The notes below the pieces were generated by a model. It did no database searches. It worked only from the letters and a program-made list of their open reading frames with translations, and was not told where the DNA came from. A stretch of 64,000 nucleotides of DNA, taken from an uncultured Chloroflexota bacterium (GTDB lineage Bacteria; Chloroflexota; Anaerolineae; Anaerolineales; Anaerolineaceae). The position numbers were made by a program, and so were the translations under genes. Below, in pieces: positions 31,507 through 40,554 of this stretch (positions are counted from its first letter, which is position 1; every line of letters begins with the position of its first letter). Location of the stretch: NCBI GenBank assembly GCA_902786265.1, contig CADACE010000009.1, positions 62,001-126,000 of the forward strand, read 5' to 3'.

Positions 31507-32289
31507 ATGTACGTTACTACTGAAATTCAGGATGCTGTCGAGATCATTACGATCGACCGCCAAAACGCGCTGAATGCCCTGAACCCGGAAGTTCTTGAAG
31601 AGCTGAAGGCTGCGTTTGAAGCTGTTGATCAGAATGCCATCCGCTGCATCGTTTTGACCGGAGCAGGGGACAAAAGCTTTGTCGCCGGCGCGGATATTGC
31701 TTCCATGAGCAAGATGACAAAGGCTGAAGGGGAAGCCTTTGGTAAAATGGGAAATGATATTTTCCTGATGATCGAAAAATTCCCCATCCCCGTCATTGCC
31801 GCTGTCAACGGTTTTGCCCTCGGCGGAGGCAACGAGCTTGCCATGAGCTGTGACATTCGGATCTGCTCTGATAACGCTTTGTTCGGCCAGCCGGAAGTCG
31901 GGCTCGGAATTACCCCTGGCTTTGGCGGGACACAGCGTCTCGCACGTCTGATCGGTCCGGGCATGGCGAAGCAGATCACCTATGCGGCGCTGAATATTGA
32001 CGCGGCGGAAGCTTTGCGCGTAGGTTTAGTCAACGCGGTTTATCCGCAGGGCGAGCTGATGCCGAACGCGGTGAAGCTGGCAACGAAGATCTCAAGAAAC
32101 GCTCCTATCGCGGTGCGTGCCTGTAAAAAGGCGATCAATGAAGGTCTCGAGGTCTCTATTGAAAAGGGAATCGAAATCGAAGAAAAACTTTTCGGTTCCT
32201 GTTTTGAAACACACGATCAGGTGGAAGGTATGGCCTGCTTCCTGAGCCGGGAAAAACCGAAGCCGAAACCGGTCTTCACAAACAATTAG
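31507..32289 (+). CDS. crt: enoyl-CoA hydratase / crotonase
   Basis: This 260-residue crotonase-fold enzyme dehydrates 3-hydroxybutyryl-CoA to crotonyl-CoA. The oxyanion-hole motif GADIASM and the segment AVNGFALGGGNELAMSCD are present. The catalytic glutamates fall in GGGNELA and GQPEVGLGITPGFGGTQRL. The start is the ATG at 31507 with GGAG nine bases before it; an upstream in-frame extension overlaps the thiolase gene and is unlikely. It is 16 bases from thl and 11 from hbd. Confidence 0.95.
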   Translation: MYVTTEIQDAVEIITIDRQNALNALNPEVLEELKAAFEAVDQNAIRCIVLTGAGDKSFVAGADIASMSKMTKAEGEAFGKMGNDIFLMIEKFPIPVIAAVNGFALGGGNELAMSCDIRICSDNALFGQPEVGLGITPGFGGTQRLARLIGPGMAKQITYAALNIDAAEALRVGLVNAVYPQGELMPNAVKLATKISRNAPIAVRACKKAINEGLEVSIEKGIEIEEKLFGSCFETHDQVEGMACFLSREKPKPKPVFTNN

Positions 32290-32300
32290 GAGGTAAATTC

Positions 32301-33173
32301 ATGAAAGTTGGAATTATTGGTGCCGGTACCATGGGACAGGGCATTGCCAAGGCTTTTGCTCAGGTTGACGGATATGAAGTCGCGCTCTGCGATATTGACC
32401 AGACCTTCGCGGATAACGGGCTGAAGAAAATCGCTGCCGGATACGCAAAACTGGTCGCTAAAGGAAAAATGGACCAGGAAAAGGTCGATGCCATCCTTGC
32501 AAGGATCAAAGCCGGTTTGAAGGAAGATCTCTGCGCGGATTGCGACCTGATCGTTGAAGCGGCTTTTGAAAATATGTCCGTAAAGCAGATCACCTTTGGT
32601 GAACTTGACAAGCTCTGCAAACCGGAATGCATTTTCGCTTCCAACACCTCCAGCCTTTCCATTACGGAAATCGGCAAGGGACTCAGCCGCCCGCTGATCG
32701 GTATGCATTTCTTCAATCCTGCCGACCGCATGAAGCTGATCGAAGTGATCGCCGGTGAAAATACGACCCCGGAAATGGTCGCGAGAATCAAAGAAATCGC
32801 GGTGGAACTGGGCAAGGATCCTGTTCAGGTGAATGAAGCTGCCGGTTTTGTCGTCAACCGCATCCTGATCCCGATGATCAACGAAGCTGCCTTTATCAAG
32901 ATGGAAGGCGTTTCCAACATCGCCGGTATCGATACCGCTATGAAGCTCGGTGCCAATCATCCGATGGGACCGCTGGAACTCGGTGACTTTGTCGGCCTGG
33001 ATATCTGCCTGGCTATCATGGATGTCCTTTATAATGAGACCGGCGACAGCAAATACCGCGCCTGCCCGACCCTGCGCAAGATGGTCCGCGGCGGCAATCT
33101 CGGCCGCAAGACCGGACGCGGTTTTTATGTCTACAATGCTGACGGCACGAAGACTCCGGTTGACGAGCTGTAA
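32301..33173 (+). CDS. hbd: 3-hydroxybutyryl-CoA dehydrogenase
   Basis: This 290-residue NAD(P)-dependent enzyme reduces acetoacetyl-CoA to 3-hydroxybutyryl-CoA. It has the Rossmann motif VGIIGAGTMGQGIAKAF and the HAD-family signature LIGMHFFNPADRMKLIEVI. The C-terminal domain contains NHPMGPLELGDFVGLDICL. AGGAGG provides a strong RBS. Gene order crt-hbd-acd matches clostridial butyrate clusters except that thl is first. Confidence 0.96.
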   Translation: MKVGIIGAGTMGQGIAKAFAQVDGYEVALCDIDQTFADNGLKKIAAGYAKLVAKGKMDQEKVDAILARIKAGLKEDLCADCDLIVEAAFENMSVKQITFGELDKLCKPECIFASNTSSLSITEIGKGLSRPLIGMHFFNPADRMKLIEVIAGENTTPEMVARIKEIAVELGKDPVQVNEAAGFVVNRILIPMINEAAFIKMEGVSNIAGIDTAMKLGANHPMGPLELGDFVGLDICLAIMDVLYNETGDSKYRACPTLRKMVRGGNLGRKTGRGFYVYNADGTKTPVDEL

Positions 33174-33275
33174 TAATTAGTGATTATCAACAGGCATAGG
33201 GGATGGTTCTGCAGACTCAATTGCGAGCCGTGAAGGACCGTTCCCATTGCTGTTAAACTTACGGAGAAATTAAGA

Positions 33276-34445
33276 ATGGATTTCAGCTTTACCAAACAAC
33301 AGCAGATGGCGCAGAAAATGTACCGCGAATTTGCTGAAAATGAAGTCAAGCCGTTGGCCAAAAAAGTTGATGCCGAAGAATATTTCCCGATCGAAACCGT
33401 GAAAAAAATGGCGAAATTGGGAATGATGGGAATTTATTTCCCGAAGAAATACGGCGGAGCCGGCGGCGATGTGCTGTCTTATGTGATGGCTGTGGAAGAA
33501 ATGAGCAAAGTCTGCGCAACCACCGGTGTGATCCTCTCTGCTCATACAAGCCTCTGTGCCGCCCCGATCTATGAAAACGGTACGGAAGAACAGAAAATGA
33601 AGTATCTGCCGAAACTCCTGAGCGGTGAATGGCTCGGCGCTTTCGGTTTGACCGAACCGGGTGCCGGTACGGATGCCCAGGGGCAGCAGACCGTCGCGGT
33701 GGATGCCGGAGATCACTGGGTCCTCAACGGTTCCAAGATCTTTATCACCAATGCCGGATACGCGGATGTGTTCATCGTGATCGCCATCACCGGGCAGGTT
33801 CCGGACAAACGCGGCCGCATGACCAAAGAAATTTCCGCATTCATCGTGGAACGGACTTTCCCGGGCTTTTCTGTCGGGAAACCGGAAGATAAGATGGGTA
33901 TCCGCGGATCTTCCACCTGCGAGCTGATTTTTGAGGACTGCATTGTTCCGAAGGAAAATATGCTCGGTGCGAAGGGTCGCGGCTTCCAGCTCGCCATGAG
34001 TTCACTGGATGGCGGCCGTATCGGGATCGCTTCCCAGGCTCTGGGTATCGCTGAAGGCGCTTTGGCTGAAACGATCACTTACACCAAAGAACGAAAACAG
34101 TTTGGAAAATCCATTGCGGATTTTCAGAATACGCAGTTCGAGCTGGCTGAAATGAAAGCCCGCATCGATGCGGCAAAATTCCTGGTCTATAACGCTGCTG
34201 AGACGAAACAGCGGGCGATGAACGGGGAAAAGATCCGCTACAGCGTAGAAGCCGCGGAAGCAAAACTGATCGCTTCCCGTACAGCCAGCGATGTGACCCG
34301 CCGCTGCCTGCAGCTTTTCGGCGGGTACGGTTATACCCGTGACTATCCGATCGAACGCATGATGCGCGATGCGAAGATCACGGAAATTTATGAAGGAACC
34401 AGCGAAGTCCAGATGATGGTCATTTCCGGTGCGATTTTGAGATAA
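33276..34445 (+). CDS. bcd: butyryl-CoA dehydrogenase-type acyl-CoA dehydrogenase
   Basis: This 389-residue flavoprotein reduces crotonyl-CoA to butyryl-CoA in partnership with the EtfAB encoded next. FAD-binding signatures GAFGLTEPGAGTDAQGQ and CLQLFGGYGYTRDYPIERMM are present. The catalytic base is the Glu of EIYEGTSEVQ. A 102-base gap with an imperfect hairpin separates it from hbd, which may allow some independent control. The Bcd-EtfAB set usually bifurcates electrons to ferredoxin; whether this one does cannot be read from the motifs alone. Confidence 0.94.
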   Translation: MDFSFTKQQQMAQKMYREFAENEVKPLAKKVDAEEYFPIETVKKMAKLGMMGIYFPKKYGGAGGDVLSYVMAVEEMSKVCATTGVILSAHTSLCAAPIYENGTEEQKMKYLPKLLSGEWLGAFGLTEPGAGTDAQGQQTVAVDAGDHWVLNGSKIFITNAGYADVFIVIAITGQVPDKRGRMTKEISAFIVERTFPGFSVGKPEDKMGIRGSSTCELIFEDCIVPKENMLGAKGRGFQLAMSSLDGGRIGIASQALGIAEGALAETITYTKERKQFGKSIADFQNTQFELAEMKARIDAAKFLVYNAAETKQRAMNGEKIRYSVEAAEAKLIASRTASDVTRRCLQLFGGYGYTRDYPIERMMRDAKITEIYEGTSEVQMMVISGAILR

Positions 34446-34458
34446 GGGAACAGGTTCG

Positions 34459-35253
34459 ATGAAAGCTATTGTTTGTGTAAAACAGGTACCGGATACTTCC
34501 GGAAAAGTTGCCTATAAACCGGATGGCACTCTCGACCGTGCCTCCATGGATGTTGTTACGAATCCTGATGACCTCAATGCGCTGGAAGCTGCTTTGACAT
34601 TGAAGGATGAAACCGGCTGTGAAGTTGTCGTCATCAGCATGGGACCGGATCCCGCGGAGGGTATGCTCCGTGAACTGCTGGCCCGCGGTGCGGATCGTGC
34701 GATCCTTGTCAGCGGACGCGAATTCGGCGGTTCCGATACATTCGCTACCAGCCAGATCCTGGCCGCCGCGGTGAACCGTGTCGGTCTCGGCCCTGATGAT
34801 ATCGTCTTCTGCGGCCGCCAGGCTATTGATGGCGATACTGCCCAGGTTGGTCCGCAGATCGCTGAAAAGCTCCATCTGCCCCAGGTTTCCTATGCTGCGG
34901 AGATCAAAAAAGACGGCAACAAACTGACTGTGAAACGGATGCTTGAAGATGGTTTCATGATGCTGAGTGTTGAAACTCCCTGTCTGATCACCTGTATCAA
35001 GGAACTGAACCAGCCGCGTTACATGAATATCAAAGGGATTTTCGAATGCTATGATAAGCGGATCGAAAGATTTGATTATGAGGCACTGAAGGATGATCCG
35101 CTGATCGAAACCGATACGATTGGTCTTAAGGGATCTCCGACGAACGTCTTTAAAGCGTTTACGCCCCCGCTAAAAGGTGCCGGTGCGATGCTGAACGGTG
35201 ATGATGCGGCAGCAAAGCTCGCGTCTATTCTTGCTGAAAAGCATTTGATCTAA
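34459..35253 (+). CDS. etfB: electron transfer flavoprotein beta subunit
   Basis: This 264-residue protein begins MKAIVCVKQVPDTSGKVAY, the classic EtfB start. It carries DDIVFCGRQAIDGDTAQVGP and PCLITCIKELNQPRYMNIKG, which are the AMP/FAD-binding and dehydrogenase-recognition loop segments. It pairs with EtfA, encoded 13 bases downstream, to pass electrons to the acyl-CoA dehydrogenase. Confidence 0.96.
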   Translation: MKAIVCVKQVPDTSGKVAYKPDGTLDRASMDVVTNPDDLNALEAALTLKDETGCEVVVISMGPDPAEGMLRELLARGADRAILVSGREFGGSDTFATSQILAAAVNRVGLGPDDIVFCGRQAIDGDTAQVGPQIAEKLHLPQVSYAAEIKKDGNKLTVKRMLEDGFMMLSVETPCLITCIKELNQPRYMNIKGIFECYDKRIERFDYEALKDDPLIETDTIGLKGSPTNVFKAFTPPLKGAGAMLNGDDAAAKLASILAEKHLI

Positions 35254-35266
35254 GGAGGAACGGAAG

Positions 35267-36358
35267 ATGACTGACTTTTCAGATTACAAGGGTATCTGGG
35301 TATTTTGCGAGCAGCGCAGCGGCGAATTGATGCCGACAGATTTTGAGCTGGTCAGCGAGGCAAGCCGCCTGGCAAAGGAAATCGGCTGCAAAGTGACTGG
35401 TGTGGTGCTGGGTAACGGCATGGAAGCTGCTTCAAAAGAATTGGGCGGCTATGGCGCTGATGAAGTCATGGTTTGCGATGATCCTCTGCTTGAGGTCTAT
35501 ACGACGGATGCCTATACAAAGGTGCTCTGCGACCTGGTCAATGAGTATAAGCCGGAAGTTCTCCTGATGGGTGCTACCAATATCGGCCGTGATCTCGGTC
35601 CCCGCTGCGCTGCCCGTCTGCATACCGGCCTGACCGCGGATGCCACGCATCTGGATGTGGATACGAAGGAATATATCGAATTCCTGCGCAATGCCAGCAC
35701 CATCGATGTCGAAACGGTGAAACTGGATGAAGCTGACCGCAACCTAAAGATGACCCGTCCCGCGTTTGGCGGTCATATGATGGCGACCATCATCTGCCCG
35801 CGCTTCCGTCCGCAGATGTCTACGGTACGCCCGGGTGTCATGAAGCGTGCTGCCTTTGACCAGGCTAAAGCTGATGCCTGCCAGGTCATCAAACCCGCGT
35901 TCTCCATAACCAAAGAAGATATCCATGTGGAAGTTCTGAGTGTGGAGAAAGCCGCAAAGAAGATGGTTGACCTGATCGGCGCTAATGTGGTGGTTTCTGT
36001 TGGCCGCGGAATCAGCAAAAACGTGAAAGAAGGACTTGCGCTTGCCGAAAAACTGGCTGATGCCATGGGCGGTGTTGTAGGTGCATCCCGCGCGGTGGTT
36101 GATGCCGGCTGGATCAGCTCCGATCATCAGGTCGGGCAGACCGGTAAGACCGTCCACCCGAAGGTCTATGTTGCTCTCGGTATCTCCGGTGCGATCCAGC
36201 ATGTCGCCGGAATGCAGGATTCCGAACTGATCATCGCGGTGAACAAAAACGAATCAGCTCCGATTTTCGGCGCTGCGGATTACGGCATCGTGGGTGACCT
36301 CTTCAAGGTCGTCCCGGACCTTCTCAAGGCAATTGAGTCCGAACGGGCAGCCCGCTGA
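35267..36358 (+). CDS. etfA: electron transfer flavoprotein alpha subunit
   Basis: This 363-residue protein has an N-terminal Etf domain (IWVFCEQRSGELMPTDFELV). The strongly conserved C-terminal FAD domain contains VVSVGRGISKNVKEGLALAE, GASRAVVDAGWISSDHQVGQ, TGKTVHPKVYVALGISGAIQ and FGAADYGIVGDLF. AAGGAGG precedes the ATG. It is the last gene of the operon and is followed by a strong terminator. Confidence 0.96.
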   Translation: MTDFSDYKGIWVFCEQRSGELMPTDFELVSEASRLAKEIGCKVTGVVLGNGMEAASKELGGYGADEVMVCDDPLLEVYTTDAYTKVLCDLVNEYKPEVLLMGATNIGRDLGPRCAARLHTGLTADATHLDVDTKEYIEFLRNASTIDVETVKLDEADRNLKMTRPAFGGHMMATIICPRFRPQMSTVRPGVMKRAAFDQAKADACQVIKPAFSITKEDIHVEVLSVEKAAKKMVDLIGANVVVSVGRGISKNVKEGLALAEKLADAMGGVVGASRAVVDAGWISSDHQVGQTGKTVHPKVYVALGISGAIQHVAGMQDSELIIAVNKNESAPIFGAADYGIVGDLFKVVPDLLKAIESERAAR

Positions 36359-36386
36359 GTACAGTTTTATATTTGTCTGTAAAATA

Positions 36387-36423
36387 CACGGCAGAACGAT
36401 TAAAATTGGTCTGCCGTGTTTTT
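36387..36423 (+). terminator. intrinsic terminator of butyryl-CoA operon
   Basis: CACGGCAGA (36387-36395) pairs perfectly with TCTGCCGTG (36410-36418), followed by TTTTT. It lies 28 bases after the etfA stop. Confidence 0.92.
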
Positions 36424-36482
36424 AATTACATGATATAATTCTTTAAATCAGATTTCTCAATGCTGATTAAGGAGTAACGGAA

Positions 36483-37475
36483 ATGGAAGAGCAGAATAAT
36501 AACATTATTGTCCGATCAATCGGTGTTTTGACCTCCGGCGGTGATGCTCCCGGAATGAATGCTGTCATTCGTGGTGTGGTCCGCGCAGGTTCCGCAAAAG
36601 GACTGAAAGTTTACGGCGTCAAGAACGGTTATACGGGTTTGATCAATGGTGAATTTGAATTGCTTGGCAAGCGTGATGTTTCAAACATTCTTCACCGCGG
36701 CGGCACGGTACTTGGGTCGGACCGCTCTCCGGAAATGAAGACGCAGAAAGGACAGCGCGAAGCGATCCGCATGATGAATAACATCGGTATCGATTGTCTG
36801 ATCGTCTGCGGCGGTGACGGAACGATGACAGGCGGCAATGCGCTGTATGAACAGGGATTCCCTGTGATCGGTATTCCCGGTACCATTGATAACGATGTCT
36901 GGGGCACCTCAACCTGTGTCGGTGTCGATACCGCTTTGAACACGATCGCGGAAGCTATTGACAAGATCCGTGATACAGCTGCTTCACACAAACGCGCTTA
37001 TATCATTGAAACTATGGGACGTGACTGCGGTTATCTGGCGATTCAGTCGGCAATCGTTTCCGGCGGTGAATGTGTTCTGATCCCGGAAAATCCGATTTCT
37101 ATTGAAGAAGTGGCAGATACCATTGAAAACGCTTATAAACGCGGAAAGAAACACTGCATCGTTCTGATGGCAGAAGGCTATCCGCTGAAGCTGGATGAAG
37201 TGGTTCATCAGCTTGACGCGATGGATCTCGGCTTTACTGCCCGCGGCATCAACCTGAGCTATGTCCAGCGCGGCGGTTCACCCTCTGCGTTTGACCGGAT
37301 CCTGGCGTCCCGCATGGCATTTACGGCTGTGGATTGGGCTATCAACAACCAGTTTGGTGTCATGACCGCTCTGAAGTCCGACAAGATGACCCCGATCCCG
37401 CTCAAGGATGTCATCGGCAAGCATCGCGAACTGAACCTGCAGTACATGGAAATCTCCAACGTCCTGTCACGGTAA
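36483..37475 (+). CDS. pfkA: 6-phosphofructokinase, ATP type
   Basis: This 330-residue enzyme phosphorylates fructose 6-phosphate in glycolysis. It contains GVLTSGGDAPGMNAVIRGVV, VCGGDGTMTGG and IGIPGTIDNDVWGTS. The Gly in GGDG and the Gly in PGTIDND are the residues associated with ATP use, in contrast to the second PFK encoded at 59796-60962. ETMGRDCGYLA and the following substrate loop are intact. AAGGAG lies nine bases before the ATG, and the gene has its own terminator. Confidence 0.95.
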   Translation: MEEQNNNIIVRSIGVLTSGGDAPGMNAVIRGVVRAGSAKGLKVYGVKNGYTGLINGEFELLGKRDVSNILHRGGTVLGSDRSPEMKTQKGQREAIRMMNNIGIDCLIVCGGDGTMTGGNALYEQGFPVIGIPGTIDNDVWGTSTCVGVDTALNTIAEAIDKIRDTAASHKRAYIIETMGRDCGYLAIQSAIVSGGECVLIPENPISIEEVADTIENAYKRGKKHCIVLMAEGYPLKLDEVVHQLDAMDLGFTARGINLSYVQRGGSPSAFDRILASRMAFTAVDWAINNQFGVMTALKSDKMTPIPLKDVIGKHRELNLQYMEISNVLSR

Positions 37476-37502
37476 GATAATTCGTTTTTGAAACACAATG
37501 AA

Positions 37503-37531
37503 AGAGGCCTGATCTAACGGCCTCTTTTTTG
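37503..37531 (+). terminator. intrinsic terminator of pfkA
   Basis: AGAGGCC (37503-37509) pairs with GGCCTCT (37519-37525), followed by a run of at least five T. Confidence 0.92.
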
Positions 37532-37622
37532 TTTGAATACCCAATATCTAATATAAATTCCTGAAAGCCGTGAAATAAAACAGATTTTGGATATAATAGG
37601 GTTTTATACGCAGGAGAATGCT

Positions 37623-39104
37623 ATGAATTATCGAAGTACACGTGATACAAAATTGTCTTTAACCGCTGCTGAAGTTATCGCGCGGGGATTGTCCCGTGAA
37701 GGCGGATTGTTTGTCCCGGAATCTATTCCTCAGATCAGTTCGGAATTTCTGAGCAGTCTGGTTGATTTACCGTACGCGGAACGTTCTGCGGCCGTTATGA
37801 AGTTGTTCCTTTCTGATTTCACGGAAGATGAACTGGCTCAATATACCAAAGCCGCATATAAAAACTTTGATACGGAAAGCGCTGCTCCGTTGCATCGTCT
37901 GGACGAAAACACTTCCTTTATGGAACTCTGGCATGGGCCGACCTGCGCGTTCAAGGATATCGCGCTGCAGATCCTTCCCTATTTGCTGACCGCCTCACTG
38001 CGAAAAACCAATGAATCGAAAAAGGTTTGCATCCTGGTAGCCACTTCCGGTGATACCGGCAAGGCTGCTCTGGAAGGTTTCCGGGATGTGGAAGGTACAG
38101 CGATCCTGGTGTTTTATCCTCGGGACGGTGTTTCCGATGTTCAGAAGCTGCAGATGCAGTCCCAGCAGGGAAACAACGTGAGTGTATGCGGTGTGGAAGG
38201 CAATTTTGATGACGCGCAGACCGGGGTCAAACAAATCTTTTCCGATCCTGTATACGCTGAAAAACTGGCCGGGAAGGGATGGTTCCTTTCTTCCGCGAAT
38301 TCGATCAACTGGGGTCGTTTGCTGCCGCAGGTCGTTTATTACATTTCCGCCTATTGTGATTTGCTGAAAGAAGGAAAAATCACGATGGGAGAAAAGATCA
38401 GTTTCTGCGTCCCGACCGGGAATTTCGGCGATATTCTCGCTGGCTATTATGCGAAACAGATGGGACTGCCGGTCAAACGGCTCATCTGTGCTTCCAATTC
38501 CAATGACGTCTTGACAGAGTTCTTCCATACCGGAATGTACAACCGCAACCGCCCGTTTTTCACTACGGTTTCTCCTTCCATGGATATTCTGATCTCTTCT
38601 AACCTGGAACGTCTGCTTTTTGACGCTTCCGGAAAGGATGCTGCTTATATTACATCGATCATGGATCAGCTGAAGAAAACCGGTTGTTATACGGTCACAC
38701 CGGAAATTCGTGAAAAGCTGGACAGCCTGTTTTATGCGGGCTGCTGTGATGAAGATGGTACCAAAGCGCAGATCGGTAAGGTCTGGAGTGAGCGCCATTA
38801 TCTGATGGATACCCATACCGCTGTCGCACATCAGGTACTCGGACAATACCGCGAAGCTGAAAACGCTTCTGAACAGGTGGTCGTAGTTTCTACTGCCAGC
38901 CCTTATAAATTCTGCGGTGCGGTGCTGGAAGGTCTTGGACAGAAGGTTTCCGGCGACGGCCTTACGGAAATCGCTGAACTGGAAGCGTATACCGGCGTAC
39001 CTGCTCCGAAGCCTCTCTCTGCTTTACGCGGCGCTAAAGTCCGCTTTTCCGCTTCCGTGGAAAAAGAACAGATGGAAAAGGTCGTTTCCGACTTTTTGAT
39101 GTAA
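37623..39104 (+). CDS. thrC: threonine synthase
   Basis: This 493-residue PLP enzyme converts O-phosphohomoserine to threonine. It begins MNYRSTRDTKLSLTAAEVIA, and the PLP lysine lies in HGPTCAFKDIALQ. VATSGDTGKAALEGF and SFCVPTGNFGDILAGYYAKQ are the phosphate- and cofactor-binding loops. The ATG at 37623 follows CAGGAG; an upstream TTG lies within the likely promoter (TATAAT at about 37592) and is rejected. It appears monocistronic. Confidence 0.96.
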   Translation: MNYRSTRDTKLSLTAAEVIARGLSREGGLFVPESIPQISSEFLSSLVDLPYAERSAAVMKLFLSDFTEDELAQYTKAAYKNFDTESAAPLHRLDENTSFMELWHGPTCAFKDIALQILPYLLTASLRKTNESKKVCILVATSGDTGKAALEGFRDVEGTAILVFYPRDGVSDVQKLQMQSQQGNNVSVCGVEGNFDDAQTGVKQIFSDPVYAEKLAGKGWFLSSANSINWGRLLPQVVYYISAYCDLLKEGKITMGEKISFCVPTGNFGDILAGYYAKQMGLPVKRLICASNSNDVLTEFFHTGMYNRNRPFFTTVSPSMDILISSNLERLLFDASGKDAAYITSIMDQLKKTGCYTVTPEIREKLDSLFYAGCCDEDGTKAQIGKVWSERHYLMDTHTAVAHQVLGQYREAENASEQVVVVSTASPYKFCGAVLEGLGQKVSGDGLTEIAELEAYTGVPAPKPLSALRGAKVRFSASVEKEQMEKVVSDFLM

Positions 39105-39120
39105 GTGTATTGTTAAATAT

Positions 39121-39160
39121 CGAACCGGCACCTGTCGCAGCTTGCACAGGTGCCGGTTCG
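39121..39160. terminator. bidirectional terminator after thrC
   Basis: A perfect 15-bp stem, CGAACCGGCACCTGT (39121-39135) with ACAGGTGCCGGTTCG (39146-39160), has a 10-base loop and is followed by TCTTT. It lies between thrC and the convergent membrane-protein operon, so it probably serves both. Confidence 0.85.
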
Positions 39161-39210
39161 TCTTTATGTCCCCCGGTTGAAATTCTGCAGTCAGCAGGCA
39201 AGAATCCCTG

Positions 39211-39738
39211 TCATTTCTGCCGGTTTGCTTTTTCTGCCGGCTGAATTTTATCGTTATCTGAAGCTAAAGCATTCTTTTCTTCTGTATACTTTCTTACCTC
39301 TTTGAGCGTTGCCATAATCGGAACAGCCAGGATCATGCCCCAGAAACCGAAAAAGACTGAGAATACCAGCATCCCGACAAAAACGAGAATGGGATTCAGA
39401 TCCATTTTTTTTCCGATGATCAGCGGACTGATGAGCCAGTTCTGCAGCAATTGGATCACAACGCATACAGCGGCAATAATGAGGGCAAACTGCCAGTTCG
39501 CAAGCTCAAATTTTGAGGATCCGAAAGCAAATGCCAGAGCAGTGGAAACAATGCCGGAAACGATTGGTCCGTAATTCGGGATCACCTCACAGATACCGGC
39601 AAAAATCGCGTTGAGCAGAGCAAAACGAAGACCTGTCAGCCCTCCTGCTGCCCACATGAGTACAAACACAAACATCGTCGCTATAAACTGGCTGGTGATG
39701 TAGTTTTTCCAAACCTTCAATACTCTTTTCGCTAACAT
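39211..39738 (-). CDS. short AI-2E-family (YdiK/PerM-like) membrane protein
   Basis: This 175-residue protein matches only the C-terminal half of AI-2E-family transporters, which are usually about 350 residues. It has YITSQFIATMFVFVLMWAAG, then a re-entrant segment with ICEVIPNYGPIVSGI, and helices ending FWGMILAVPIMATLKEVRKY. It starts at a clean ATG, with no upstream frame for the missing half. It is therefore either a natural half-size member or an N-terminally truncated remnant. It is the last gene of the - strand operon starting at 43130. Confidence 0.75.
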   Translation of the reverse strand: MLAKRVLKVWKNYITSQFIATMFVFVLMWAAGGLTGLRFALLNAIFAGICEVIPNYGPIVSGIVSTALAFAFGSSKFELANWQFALIIAAVCVVIQLLQNWLISPLIIGKKMDLNPILVFVGMLVFSVFFGFWGMILAVPIMATLKEVRKYTEEKNALASDNDKIQPAEKANRQK

Positions 39739-39847
39739 AGGAATTATTATAAGACAAATTTTGTCAGGAAACGAAATTGTAACGATTCAATACCATGCAG
39801 GCGATTTTGTTTTTCTGTTCAGGTTTGAGGAACAACAGGACAGCTGC

Positions 39848-40537
39848 TTATTCCGTGAAAAAGGGACGGAATGGCAGTTTATCTTCAAAACTATAGCGGG
39901 ATTCAAAGAATTTTGAACACAGGCTGATGAGCCATCCGTTAATGAGCGCGCAGAAGATGGTGCCGGCTTTGACACCGACGAATTTCCCGAATCCATAAAA
40001 GGCGAAAGAGAGCATCAAACCGACAGTACAGGAGCAAATATCGTAAATGGTCTTGATTTTATTGATATCTTTACCGGTTTTGGCAGCAAGCTCTTTGACG
40101 AACAGGTCATAGGCTTCCGGGGCAATATAAGTGTGGAACAACAGCGAAATTCCGACCGCGCAGCAAAATATTCCGAGAAGATAATAAAAAAAACGGCCCG
40201 GAAGTCCGGAAAGCGGCAGGAAGCTTACGAGCTTCATGGAAAGGTCCAGTATAATGCCGTAAAAAACCGCGGTCACGAAGGAGAAAAGGTAGCCTTTTTT
40301 GAATTTCCTCATAACGAGCCCCAGGGCAACTAATACAAATGCCTGCAGGACGTATTCCGACATTCCAAAGGAGTAAAACGGCAGGTACTCTGAGACTTTC
40401 AGATGGATGAGATAGGCAGGGGCGACGACCATGGACATACCGAAATCTGCCTTCTCCATAAATGCAGAACCGAAAGCCAGAACAACGATACCGATCAGGT
40501 AAGCAAGTTCACTTGGAAACACCCTTTTTGTTTTCAT
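39848..40537 (-). CDS. YczE/YitT-like integral membrane protein
   Basis: This 229-residue protein has five to six hydrophobic helices (LAYLIGIVVLAFGSAFMEKA, FYYLLGIFCCAVGISLLF, TVGLMLSFAFYGFGKFVGVK). The ADFGMSMVVAPAYLI loop after the first helix is typical of the YczE/DUF6198 group. The cellular role of the family is not established. It lies 17 bases after the phosphoesterase gene. A second family member is encoded at 57899-58519. Confidence 0.78.
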   Translation of the reverse strand: MKTKRVFPSELAYLIGIVVLAFGSAFMEKADFGMSMVVAPAYLIHLKVSEYLPFYSFGMSEYVLQAFVLVALGLVMRKFKKGYLFSFVTAVFYGIILDLSMKLVSFLPLSGLPGRFFYYLLGIFCCAVGISLLFHTYIAPEAYDLFVKELAAKTGKDINKIKTIYDICSCTVGLMLSFAFYGFGKFVGVKAGTIFCALINGWLISLCSKFFESRYSFEDKLPFRPFFTE

Positions 40538-40554
40538 AAAATCTTCCTGAACTC

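Noticed and set aside
30300..36358. Fatty-acid beta-oxidation operon
   Set aside because: No acyl-CoA synthetase or long-chain trifunctional enzyme is present. The thl-crt-hbd-bcd-etfBA set with short-chain family signatures fits butyryl-CoA formation better, though reverse flux cannot be excluded.
37587..37622. TTG start of threonine synthase at 37587
   Set aside because: It lies over a likely -10 element (TATAAT), and the ATG at 37623 has a proper RBS.
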